Origin: Robertkochia sediminum
GTDB lineage: Bacteria; Bacteroidota; Bacteroidia; Flavobacteriales; Flavobacteriaceae
DNA length: 64,000 nt
Direction: 5' to 3'
Assembly (NCBI RefSeq): GCF_016786255.1
Contig: NZ_JADMKT010000069.1
Location: 1-64,000, forward strand
How positions within the stretch are numbered: position 1 is the stretch's first letter; each line of letters begins with the position of its first letter. Below, piece by piece: positions 1 through 8,950 of the stretch. Both the position numbers and the translations under genes were made by a program. Under the pieces are notes generated by a model, which was not told the origin of the DNA, did no database searches, and saw nothing but the letters and a program-made list of their open reading frames with translations.

Positions 1-14
1 TTTGCTGTGCAAAA

Positions 15-400
15 CCACCTCCCCCTGGATCAGGGGGAGGGGATCGTACTTCGATGGATCATATGTGTATAGAAGAAGGAAGTTATCCCCTCCTTCCCAA
101 GGAGGGGCGGCCAGAGGCCCGGGTGGTTCGTCCAATCTTCAACGTCTTGTCAATAATCCTACGTTCACCTTCCCCTGATCCAGGGGAAGGTGGCTGGCCT
201 TTGGCCAGAAAGAAGGGGTTGCCAAATACTTTAACGTCTTATCACTAGAACAATATTCTCCTTCCCCTGCCAGGGAGGGCCGAGCGAGAGGAAAAGGCCG
301 GGGTGGTTCGCTAAAAACTCCAACGTCTTATTACCAATTTCACGATCACCTTCCCCTCCCAGGGGAAGGTGGCAGCGCTTTCAGCGCTGTCGGAAGGGGT
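15..400. repeat. Array of GC-rich imperfect palindromic repeats
   Basis: Five C-rich/G-rich palindromes of the form CCTTCCCC(n)GGGGAAGG lie at about 15-42, 85-130, 167-220, 259-310 and 347-400. Three are followed by a spacer containing AACGTCTT (141-148, 233-240, 322-329), and a degenerate AACGTTTC follows the last at 413. Two tail types occur: GGGTGGTTCG (exact at 121-130 and 301-310) and GAAGGGGT (about 212-219 and 392-399). They tend to alternate with a period of roughly 90 bp. The last unit carries a second inner hairpin (CAGCGCTTTCAGCGCTG). No open frame is convincing. This resembles REP/MITE-like intergenic repeats; whether it occurs elsewhere in the genome cannot be seen here. Confidence 0.75.
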
Positions 401-472
401 ATTTGATGCATCAACGTTTCTTAATACCATTATGATTGATTTGTGAGTTGGAGTCTTCGTAACTTGGTAACC

Positions 473-536
473 GCATCACAGCATCACAGCATCACAGCAT
501 CACAGCATCACAGCATCACTGTATCACAGTATCTCC
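473..536 (+). repeat. 8-bp tandem repeat (GCATCACA)n
   Basis: Five exact copies of GCATCACA (473-512) are followed by GCATCACT, GTATCACA and GTATCTCC. The array ends about 42 bp before the ATG of the serine hydrolase at 579, inside its probable promoter or 5' leader. The unit is not a multiple of three and is non-coding, so copy-number slippage could alter promoter spacing. Confidence 0.85.
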
Positions 537-578
537 TACCGCTTATTTTTCTTACTTTAGAGGTCCAATGATTGACCC

Positions 579-1889
579 ATGAATACTTCATTTTCCCTCT
601 ACATTACCTTATTCTTCTGTATAACAACAGCGCTGGGACAACATTCTCTGGAAAATGATATGAATATTACTCCGGTCACTATCTATGAAGATCCTTCACT
701 TAAGGAGATTCATGAGCGGGTAAATGCCATTATGGAAGAGGCGATCAGCAATAAGGCCTTCCCGGGAGCCCAGTTCATGGTAGTAAAAAGGGGACAGCTG
801 GTGTTCCATGAAACTTATGGATACCACAGCTATGATCGTATTACCAGGGTAGACAGAAATGACTTGTATGACCTGGCTTCGGTAACTAAGATCGCTGCAG
901 CCTTACCGGCGATCATGAAATTGGTAGATGAAGGTAAATTGGATCTTGACACTCCGTTTAGTGCTTATTGGCCATCCTGGAAGGATCATCCGGAAAAGGC
1001 AGCACTAAACTTAAGAGAAATTCTCTCTCATCAGGCGGGACTTCATCCCTATATTGTCTTTGTCAATGAACTTAGAGACAAAAAGGGGAAGTTTAAAAGA
1101 CGATATATTCATAGCCGATATAGCAAAAGCCATCCCATCAAAATAACCGATGATATGTATGTCTCCAGGAAATTCAGGAAGGAGATGTATAAGACCATCG
1201 ATAATTCTGTAGTAAAGCCTGAGAAAATATATAGATACTCCGGGTTATCATTTTTATTATTCCCAAAGATCATTGAAGACCTGACAGGGATACCGTACCA
1301 TACATATATCCGCAAAGAGATCTACGAGCCTATAAAGGCTCATTCTTTAATGTTTAATCCAGAAGGATGGTATCCGGAAAATATGATCGTGCCCACAGAA
1401 AGGGATACTATTTTTCGAAATATACAGGTTAAAGGTGTTGTTCATGATGAGAATGCTGCACTAATGGGAGGTATTTCGGGAAATGCCGGGTTGTTTGGTA
1501 CGGCAGAAGACTTAGCACGTCTCATGCACATGTATCTTCAGGAAGGCAAGTTCAGGGGCGAGCAGATCCTTAGCAGGGAGACTGTCAGGGAATTCACAAA
1601 GGTGCAATACCCTGAAAATGGTAATCGACGCGGACTCGGGTTCGATAAGCCTTTACTGGATAATAAAAGCAGGTCGTTAACCGAGGCATATCCGGCTCCT
1701 GCCGCAAGTATGGAGAGTTTTGGGCATTCCGGCTTTACCGGGACTTTTGTTTGGGCAGATCCTCAGGGCGATTGGGTTTTCGTATTTCTTTCTAACCGGG
1801 TGTATCCGTCCCGAAGTCACCAGGAAATTTATGCAATGGATATCAGAGAGCGGTTAATGCAACTGTTCTACGAGTACGATCAGGAATAA
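579..1889 (+). CDS. Secreted serine hydrolase, class C beta-lactamase-like fold
   Basis: The 436-aa protein has a Sec signal peptide (residues 1-20, ending ALG) and the three active-site motifs of the beta-lactamase/penicillin-binding-protein-like serine hydrolases: SVTK at 101-104 (nucleophile Ser101, Lys104), YSG at 220-222 in the YxN position, and HSG at 383-385 in the KTG position. In Bacteroidota such proteins are often esterases, D-amino-acid peptidases or peptidoglycan-recycling hydrolases, and the fold alone does not prove antibiotic hydrolysis. Some relatives are fused to a GH3 glycosidase; this one stands alone. It acts in the periplasm or outside the cell. It is monocistronic, behind an 8-bp tandem repeat, and followed by 219 bp without a gene. 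Confidence 0.85.
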   Translation: MNTSFSLYITLFFCITTALGQHSLENDMNITPVTIYEDPSLKEIHERVNAIMEEAISNKAFPGAQFMVVKRGQLVFHETYGYHSYDRITRVDRNDLYDLASVTKIAAALPAIMKLVDEGKLDLDTPFSAYWPSWKDHPEKAALNLREILSHQAGLHPYIVFVNELRDKKGKFKRRYIHSRYSKSHPIKITDDMYVSRKFRKEMYKTIDNSVVKPEKIYRYSGLSFLLFPKIIEDLTGIPYHTYIRKEIYEPIKAHSLMFNPEGWYPENMIVPTERDTIFRNIQVKGVVHDENAALMGGISGNAGLFGTAEDLARLMHMYLQEGKFRGEQILSRETVREFTKVQYPENGNRRGLGFDKPLLDNKSRSLTEAYPAPAASMESFGHSGFTGTFVWADPQGDWVFVFLSNRVYPSRSHQEIYAMDIRERLMQLFYEYDQE

Positions 1890-2108
1890 GAACTCTATTT
1901 TATTTCGTTTTTCGTCTGTTCACAGGTGCGGTCTCTTTGTTGTAAGGGCTTATGTCATAAGGTATACTTCGAAGGTATCCAACTACCTATTCTATTTTTT
2001 GCTGTTAAATTTGGATATAATATAGATTATTTTCTATATTGTGGATTCCCTTAGTCAAAAAACCGGGAAGGATTGATTAATAGCAGCCTAATATTAATCC
2101 TTTGATCC

Positions 2109-5100
2109 ATGGTTAGACCTTTACTTTCATTCATACTTTTCTTGTGGAACACATGCGCTTTTTACGCCATGATCATGGAACATGACCTTGACGCGATCAA
2201 CGATCCACGGGATAGTAGCCTTGTACAAAGCACCAAAGGATCGCCACCTATACCCGTTATCCCCAACAAGACACAACAGTTCTATTCATTCGAAGAAGTT
2301 AGCGCGTTTGACTTCGGTACTCCCGTAGGTACAGCAGCCCAACCGCTGGCCGAGTTTACTACTGAATACCTTAACCGTGTACTGCACACTGATCGCGCGA
2401 CCGATTCGATCATTGCTGTAGCCAAAGAGATCTTTAACGAAATTCACGAGCACAGGCGGTTTTTGGATATTCTATCGGGCAGGGAGGTTATGAGCTTTCC
2501 GGTGGGTATTAGAAAACAATTCTCTCAAAATTCAGCGCTCACCGTAGGCGTCATGAACGCCCGATTTCATGGGCAGTATGCAGAAGTAGACCTGTTTGCT
2601 CGTCTGGAACTTTCGGAACTCAATGCCGATCTTTTCTTCGCTGCCGCAAATGTCAAACTATCTCATAAGGGAGGTATCTATGAACAGGCCAGGCTACACC
2701 TGGTAAAAGACATCCCCGTGATCCAGGAAGGGGGGCAATGGTTATTGACATTTATGGGGGGATTACGCCGAAATGGAGCTCCAGCGGAAGAAAGTTATAT
2801 GGTGATCGACTGTGAAGGAAACGTTCAAGAGCTATCCCTGGCGGCAGACATACGGCTTTCAAAACAAATCGCCGTACCTCTGAAAAAAAATGGAGAATAC
2901 GCTTACCCTGATCAATTAAGTCCGTCAAATGGTAGTAATCCGGTTAACAATAAGAGTTATGTGGGGGCTCAGTTTATGGTCCAGGCAAATACGGCCGGCG
3001 ACTTTATTTTTAATTTGAACCTTCCACTTTTTGAATTTCGCGGACTTAAAGGTTGGGGGTTTCAGTTTAAGGATTGTACCCTTGATCTAAGTGATACCCG
3101 TAACATCCCCAGGTTACGGTTTCCCCCGTCGTATACAGAGAATGGATATTTGATACGCGGTCAGCGTGAACTCTGGAGGGGATTTTATGCTTCTGAAGTG
3201 GCGGTTATGTTGCCCAGGGAATTTCGGGTTTCAGATACCGACGATCGCATTATTATTGGAGCAAATGATTTTATTATTGACAACCATGGCGTTTCCGGAG
3301 ATTTCTTTGCAGAGAACGTGATCACTCTGGATAAAGGTACTGCCGGGGGATGGAGATTCTCTGTTGACAGGATCCGGGCGGCCATCGCAGCTAATACTTT
3401 TACAGGGGCCGGTTTTTCAGGGAGCATCATTTTACCGGTAAGTAGCGGGAAAGCTAAGAATGCGTTGCCTTATGAAGCCTTTATTTCTCCCCATAATGAA
3501 TATCTCTTGGATGTAGGTGTTGATAAGGACATCAATTTTGATGTCTTTCGCGCAAGGGCAAAGCTTTTCAAGGGATCATTCGTGCGTATGGAGGTAGCGA
3601 ACTCTAAATTCTTTCCTCAGGCTCACCTTACCGGGGTGATGGATCTTGACGGAAATACTTCTGCCACCCTTGATACGATCTCGGCTAGTGATGTGAAAAA
3701 AACGGGTATGGAAAAGCTCGATCTCCAGGGACTGCAGTTTCAGAATCTCAGGCTTAATACCAAAGCACCTCCCTACCTGGAAGTCGATTATCTCGCACTC
3801 CGCGATACAGTTAGAAGTCCATCGTTCTTCGGTTTCGAACTGGGCGTGCACGATGTTTACCTTCAGGTGCCTGATGAGCATTCTGCCGTTCTCGGTTTCA
3901 ATACTTTTGTTAACCTCGATGATTCCGGGATCAAAGGAGATGTAGGCTTACGTATCACAGCCTCCTTAACTCAGGGTGATCTGATGCGCTGGAATCACGA
4001 TAGCTTTTTGGTAGATTCTGTCGCTGTTTCCGTCCGTCGTAAAGACTTTGAACTTGAAGGGAGTTTGTATTTTACCGATACCCATGAGCAATACGGAGAT
4101 GCACTTAGCGGACAAATGCGTTTGTATTCTGAGTCGCTGGATATCCAAGTGGGTGCAAGGGCCATGTTCGGCAAGAGCAATGGATTAAAATACTGGTATG
4201 TTGATGCCTATGGAGCACCGAAGGCTACAGGGAACCAGCCTTTTAAGATCTACAGTATCAGCGGCGGACTATTCCATCATATGAAAAAGGCAGGGTATGA
4301 TCGTATGGGAACTAATCCGTCGGGAATTCTCTATGAACCAGATGCCGCAACCTCGCTTGGATTTAAGGCGATGGCAGCTTTTGAGGTGAAAAAGGCCGTG
4401 ACCTTTTCCGGGCTTACCGGTATAGAGATGAGTTTTAACAAGGCTTCCCAGGGTGGAGGAATTCGCAGGATAGGATTCTATGGAGCAGCGTCCCTGATGA
4501 ATGCCATCGATAATGCTTCAGGACAACCACATACGCTTGGTGATCTTCGGGAGGTTCAGGAAATGCAATCCAACAGGGAGACGCAATTGGCATCATTTCA
4601 TGAGCTTTCTATTGATCAACAAGGCATACGGTATTTCGCAACAGAGGTTTTTCCTGATCTCCTTACCGGGAAGGAGCTCTTTGCGGCGCAAGTGGCTATA
4701 GACTACGATCTTGTTAATAAGGTATATTGGGGCCTCTTCGATGCCTTTCTCGATCTTGGAGGCATCAGGGGTGATGGCGAAAAGAATCGATTGGGTTATG
4801 TGGAATTCTACAGTGCTCCAGACAACTGGTATGTTTATGCCGGGACCCCCGATCGGCGATTTGGGGTAAGAGATATTCCCGTAGGTCCTTTCCGGGCCAG
4901 GGCCAACCTCTATTATATGACTGGTACCCAACTCCCTCCTCCAGCGAGTCCGCCACCACATATTGCCGATATGCTCAACCTTCAAGGAACTGACCTCGAA
5001 TTGAACAGGAGCTATACTCAAAACCTTGCAGAGGGTAAGGGGTATGCTTTTGGAGCTTCTTTTGCGCTGGGAGTGGGCTTTGACTGGGGGCTTGTCTATG

Positions 5101-6875
5101 CCAATGTTGAAGCCGGTGTTGGTTTTGACCTGATGATGAAGAATTTTGGCAATACGGCCTGCAGGGGCGACTCGGGACCAATTGGCATGAATGGCTGGTA
5201 CGCGAGTGGTCAGGCCTATGCCTATTTGCAAGGAGCCATTGGTGTGCGGATCGATGTATTCTTTATGAATATGGATATCCCTGTGCTCAGAGGTGGAATG
5301 GCTTTACTGGCACAGGCCGAGCTTCCTAATCCGTGGTTCATAAAGGGCTATGCCGGCCTTGAACTTCAGGTTTTAGGACATATACGAATTAAAACCAGGG
5401 TCAAAGTGGTTATCGGGGAACCCTGTGAACTCACCGAAAAGCAGGCCCTGGAAGGGATTACCATGATCTCTGATGTAACCCCCCGGGAGGACGGGACCGA
5501 TGTTAATGTTTTCGAGACCGTTAATGTCGCTTTGAACATACCCGAAGGAGAACTGTTAAGGGTAGAGACCCTTTCCGGGAAAAAATATTACAAGGCGCTC
5601 TTAGATACCCTGGTGGTTTATAACGATAAGAAAAAACTTGACGGCAAACTCTCTTGGAATCAGGACAGAGACCTGCTCACATGGAGTGGTAACGACATAT
5701 TGCCGGAACGGACGGAGCTGCTGGTATGGGTCAAGCTCAATTTTATGGAATATGCGAACGGGGTATGGCAACCGGTTTACAAGGATGGGGTAGAGGTTTA
5801 TGAAGAGCGAAAGATCACTTTTAAAACCGGCGATGCGCCATCGTCCATTCCCTTTGCTAATATTGCGACCATGTACCCGGCCGTCGATCAGCAATATGTG
5901 CTTACCGGGGAGTTTGAAAAGGGATATATACAATTAAAAAAGGGACAGGATTACCTCTTTAATGATGGCCTGGACAACCGACTGATCTTTGTTTCTGAAA
6001 CAGGAGGTCGTCTTGGGTCGGATCTCACCTATGATAAGACCAATAACCTGTTGCGTTTCGATCTCCCCGATCTTCAGGGGGAGACCCGGTATACCTTCAA
6101 ATGGATCGCCGGGGCTTTGAAACAGGGAAGTAGTAAAGGGGCTTCGGTATATGAAACCTCCGGTGATGCACTCGAGGTATCTGCCAATAAGATCCAGAGT
6201 TCAGTCAGTAACGACGCCGTATTTACCCGTCTTGAATTCTCCTTTACTTCCAGCAGGTATGCCACCTTTAAGGAAAAAGTACGGGCACAGGAGATTGCCG
6301 GGCATTCCCTCTTTACTGATGGCGAACACGACGTAGCGGGATTCGTGATCAATACCAGGGAGGCAGAACCTTGGGATATCCACGACCTGGCTCCAGCAAG
6401 GTACAATGGAGGAAAACCTTTGATCAGGGTCGCTGCCCATATGACCGATGATTATTACGAGAAGGAGATCGCCCCTTTACTGTATGACCGGTATCCGCTG
6501 GAAGGCCATATCCGTTTCAGTCGCGATACTACCGTATATGGTTTTGTGCCGGTACGGGCGGTGCTTCCTTCTGCGATCTACACCAGCCTGGCAAGGTCTG
6601 CAAAAGATCATTCTTTTCTCAGAAGTCAGTTTCCGTTTCAGTGGAGGCTGGCCCGCACCTATAAGGAAGACTTCACCGATCTGCAGCAGCAGTTGGTGGC
6701 GCGATATCTTAATGGTCCGGCCGTGGATCGGGAGATGTTTGAAAAGTATAAATACCTGATCAATGGGGTGTTCCCCTATGTGAACACGGAAAAGTACAAG
6801 GTTTATTTTAGTTACATCCTGCCTTACAGAACAACAGGGAACAGGGTGAGAGTAGATTATCTAAATACATTCTAA
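2109..6875 (+). CDS. Giant exported beta-rich protein of unknown function, first of three-gene operon
   Basis: The 1588-aa protein begins with a hydrophobic signal peptide (about 1-20). I recognise no catalytic domain. The sequence is rich in alternating Gly/aromatic beta-strand patterns throughout. Residues about 930-1110 form a Gly-rich, Ala/Tyr-rich stretch with two cysteines (Cys1018, Cys1106) that could be a barrel or beta-solenoid. Residues about 1110-1588 look like Ig-type strands. No T9SS sorting domain or lipobox is visible, so its export beyond the periplasm is unclear. Its stop overlaps the start of the next gene by one base (TAATG), which implies co-translation with the fibronectin-III and SprB-repeat proteins. 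An outer-membrane or cell-surface scaffold is my inference. Confidence 0.7.
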   Translation: MVRPLLSFILFLWNTCAFYAMIMEHDLDAINDPRDSSLVQSTKGSPPIPVIPNKTQQFYSFEEVSAFDFGTPVGTAAQPLAEFTTEYLNRVLHTDRATDSIIAVAKEIFNEIHEHRRFLDILSGREVMSFPVGIRKQFSQNSALTVGVMNARFHGQYAEVDLFARLELSELNADLFFAAANVKLSHKGGIYEQARLHLVKDIPVIQEGGQWLLTFMGGLRRNGAPAEESYMVIDCEGNVQELSLAADIRLSKQIAVPLKKNGEYAYPDQLSPSNGSNPVNNKSYVGAQFMVQANTAGDFIFNLNLPLFEFRGLKGWGFQFKDCTLDLSDTRNIPRLRFPPSYTENGYLIRGQRELWRGFYASEVAVMLPREFRVSDTDDRIIIGANDFIIDNHGVSGDFFAENVITLDKGTAGGWRFSVDRIRAAIAANTFTGAGFSGSIILPVSSGKAKNALPYEAFISPHNEYLLDVGVDKDINFDVFRARAKLFKGSFVRMEVANSKFFPQAHLTGVMDLDGNTSATLDTISASDVKKTGMEKLDLQGLQFQNLRLNTKAPPYLEVDYLALRDTVRSPSFFGFELGVHDVYLQVPDEHSAVLGFNTFVNLDDSGIKGDVGLRITASLTQGDLMRWNHDSFLVDSVAVSVRRKDFELEGSLYFTDTHEQYGDALSGQMRLYSESLDIQVGARAMFGKSNGLKYWYVDAYGAPKATGNQPFKIYSISGGLFHHMKKAGYDRMGTNPSGILYEPDAATSLGFKAMAAFEVKKAVTFSGLTGIEMSFNKASQGGGIRRIGFYGAASLMNAIDNASGQPHTLGDLREVQEMQSNRETQLASFHELSIDQQGIRYFATEVFPDLLTGKELFAAQVAIDYDLVNKVYWGLFDAFLDLGGIRGDGEKNRLGYVEFYSAPDNWYVYAGTPDRRFGVRDIPVGPFRARANLYYMTGTQLPPPASPPPHIADMLNLQGTDLELNRSYTQNLAEGKGYAFGASFALGVGFDWGLVYANVEAGVGFDLMMKNFGNTACRGDSGPIGMNGWYASGQAYAYLQGAIGVRIDVFFMNMDIPVLRGGMALLAQAELPNPWFIKGYAGLELQVLGHIRIKTRVKVVIGEPCELTEKQALEGITMISDVTPREDGTDVNVFETVNVALNIPEGELLRVETLSGKKYYKALLDTLVVYNDKKKLDGKLSWNQDRDLLTWSGNDILPERTELLVWVKLNFMEYANGVWQPVYKDGVEVYEERKITFKTGDAPSSIPFANIATMYPAVDQQYVLTGEFEKGYIQLKKGQDYLFNDGLDNRLIFVSETGGRLGSDLTYDKTNNLLRFDLPDLQGETRYTFKWIAGALKQGSSKGASVYETSGDALEVSANKIQSSVSNDAVFTRLEFSFTSSRYATFKEKVRAQEIAGHSLFTDGEHDVAGFVINTREAEPWDIHDLAPARYNGGKPLIRVAAHMTDDYYEKEIAPLLYDRYPLEGHIRFSRDTTVYGFVPVRAVLPSAIYTSLARSAKDHSFLRSQFPFQWRLARTYKEDFTDLQQQLVARYLNGPAVDREMFEKYKYLINGVFPYVNTEKYKVYFSYILPYRTTGNRVRVDYLNTF

Positions 6876-8944
6876 TGAAAAAGGAGGTTTGTTTTATTAT
6901 GGCTTTTTTGTTGTGTTCGTTAGGTGTGGTTTTTGCCCGAGAGCATACGGCCAATGACACCTTAATGGTCAAGGTATATGTAGCCAACGATCATATTAAA
7001 CTTCGATGGGCTCCGGGAAACCGGTACTTGTGGGAAGATGGATTGCAATACGGGTACCGGTTGATCCGAAAGACCATTACGCGTAATGGGGAGTTGCTGG
7101 AAGTGCCGGAGGTATTGGTGCTGAAAGAACGCATTCTTCCCACTTCCGAAGAACAGTGGAAAAAAGCCATGACCACCGATGCGATGGTGGCGGTTGTTGC
7201 TCAGGCCATTCATGGTCAAAGCTTCCTGACTTCCGGAGGAGGTGGTTTGGGTACTGCGGCCCAGGTGATCATGGAAACCGATGAGCTTACCAAAAGGTAT
7301 GCCTTCTCCCTTTATGCTTGCGATATGAGCTTTACCGCAGCAGAATTGGCAGGACTTGCGTTTACAGATCATGCGGTAGATCCAAATGAAGGGTATCTTT
7401 ATCAATTGCAACAACATACCCCTGATCATAAGGTGGGAGTTTCAGGGATGCGATTTGTCAATGCTTCAGAAAGAACCGTATTACCTGTGCCTCAGCCGCC
7501 TGCTGCCATAGCCATTGATAGTACGATCAGACTTTCCTGGAATTACACCAGTCTGGCGAAAACCTATACCGCCTATGTTATCGAGAGATCACAAGATGGT
7601 ATTAACTATCGTCCTCCTGGCACTACCCCTGTAACGGCTCTTTCGATGGACGCTTCCGGAAATATCACCTATTCTGATACGCCCGAAGCCTTTGGTTTAT
7701 ACCGGTACCGTTTGAGGGGGGTCAATGTGTTTGGGATAACGGGGCCACCTTCGGAAGGGTTTGAAGTCGCTTTGAACCCTCCTTTTACTACCCGTGCCAG
7801 GATCGTTGGTCATGAGTCTTATGATGGTGGTGAGATCTCCCTCTCCTGGAAGTTTGAAACACCTCCGACTACTGCATTAAAGGAACTGAAATTGTATGCT
7901 TCTTCCCATCCTCATGGAACATATAATGAGATACGATCCGGAATCGATAAAGACGCCGGGGCTATTCACTTCAAGCAAAAGGGTTCGGTAGCCTATTACA
8001 AATTACACACGGTAGATCAATATCAGCAAAGCCTGGAATCGCCGGCTTATTTTGTGCAGCTTCCCGATACTATACCGCCGGAAAATCCCGTAGGTCTTAA
8101 GGCTATCATAGGAGATGATTCGAGAATCAACCTGTCCTGGCAAGGCGTTGCGGCATCCGATCTGTTGGGGTATGATATTTATTTTGCTCCTTCAAAAGGC
8201 GCTGCATTCTCCAGATTGAATAAGGCTCCTATCGAATCTCCTGATTTTGTGTATGTCCTTCAGAAGAAGAACAGCTTGCAACATGCAAGATTTATGGTTC
8301 GGGCAGTTGATGAACGCTATAATCAATCGATCCCTTCTGATACCGTGACACTAAGTTTTGCCATTCCCCCGGTAGCTCCGGTGATCAATCATTACCAATA
8401 TGAGCTAAGTAAGGGCTTGATATTGAGGTGGTCGGTCTATGAACAAGGAGACAATTCCCTATTGCGATTGTACAGGCAGGATAAGGAACTTGCCGCAGCA
8501 GGAAAATGGGAGTTGCTCACGGAAATCGACATTGCCCAGGCAACAACCTATACTGATTCCGGGATCCATGCGGGTAAAACCTATCGCTACATCATGACCG
8601 CTTTGAATACACACGGCCAGGAAAGTGCGCCATCGGAGGTATTCACCTTTACCGTTCCCGGGCCTCGTCCCGCAATAGATTACGGTCGGCTTACCCTAAC
8701 AGCCAACAGGGAATACCGCGCCATTCGGTTGCATTGGAATTTTGACGTTCCTGGCCTTTTGGAAGTTCGCTTATACAGACGAAAGGGCGGAGAGAAACTC
8801 AGCTTATATAAGACCCTTAAGGGCGAGGCTAAAACCTTTACCGATACCGAAGTAGCTCCCAATAATGCGTACGGATACCTCCTCGTAGGCCTTTATCCCG
8901 GGGGAGAACGGAGATCGCTCGAGGAGGAAACAATAAACTTTTAA
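6875..8944 (+). CDS. Exported fibronectin type III repeat protein
   Basis: The 689-aa protein has an N-terminal signal peptide (about 1-21, ending VFA) and an N-terminal region of about 200 aa that I do not recognise. About five fibronectin-III-like units follow (roughly 208-300, 305-395, 400-495, 498-595 and 600-689). They carry the usual RLSW or LRW strand and YRYR or YRYI strand near each unit end. No enzyme domain, lipobox or T9SS sorting domain is visible. FN3 modules usually act as spacers or protein/glycan-binding units. The start overlaps the stop of the 1588-aa gene by one base, and the SprB-repeat gene follows 6 bp downstream, so the three are almost certainly one transcript. Confidence 0.8.
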   Translation: MKKEVCFIMAFLLCSLGVVFAREHTANDTLMVKVYVANDHIKLRWAPGNRYLWEDGLQYGYRLIRKTITRNGELLEVPEVLVLKERILPTSEEQWKKAMTTDAMVAVVAQAIHGQSFLTSGGGGLGTAAQVIMETDELTKRYAFSLYACDMSFTAAELAGLAFTDHAVDPNEGYLYQLQQHTPDHKVGVSGMRFVNASERTVLPVPQPPAAIAIDSTIRLSWNYTSLAKTYTAYVIERSQDGINYRPPGTTPVTALSMDASGNITYSDTPEAFGLYRYRLRGVNVFGITGPPSEGFEVALNPPFTTRARIVGHESYDGGEISLSWKFETPPTTALKELKLYASSHPHGTYNEIRSGIDKDAGAIHFKQKGSVAYYKLHTVDQYQQSLESPAYFVQLPDTIPPENPVGLKAIIGDDSRINLSWQGVAASDLLGYDIYFAPSKGAAFSRLNKAPIESPDFVYVLQKKNSLQHARFMVRAVDERYNQSIPSDTVTLSFAIPPVAPVINHYQYELSKGLILRWSVYEQGDNSLLRLYRQDKELAAAGKWELLTEIDIAQATTYTDSGIHAGKTYRYIMTALNTHGQESAPSEVFTFTVPGPRPAIDYGRLTLTANREYRAIRLHWNFDVPGLLEVRLYRRKGGEKLSLYKTLKGEAKTFTDTEVAPNNAYGYLLVGLYPGGERRSLEEETINF

Positions 8945-8950
8945 TGAGCT

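Noticed and set aside
54..248. Short frame inside the left repeat array
   Set aside because: It runs through the palindromes with no signal, family or composition support.
15..400. CRISPR-like array
   Set aside because: The repeats are imperfect palindromes with two tail forms and related spacers; no cas genes lie nearby, and spacer lengths vary.
4593..5231. Long antisense frame in the 1588-aa gene
   Set aside because: It is a shadow of the strong forward coding frame; low-complexity, cysteine- and histidine-poor, with no family pattern.
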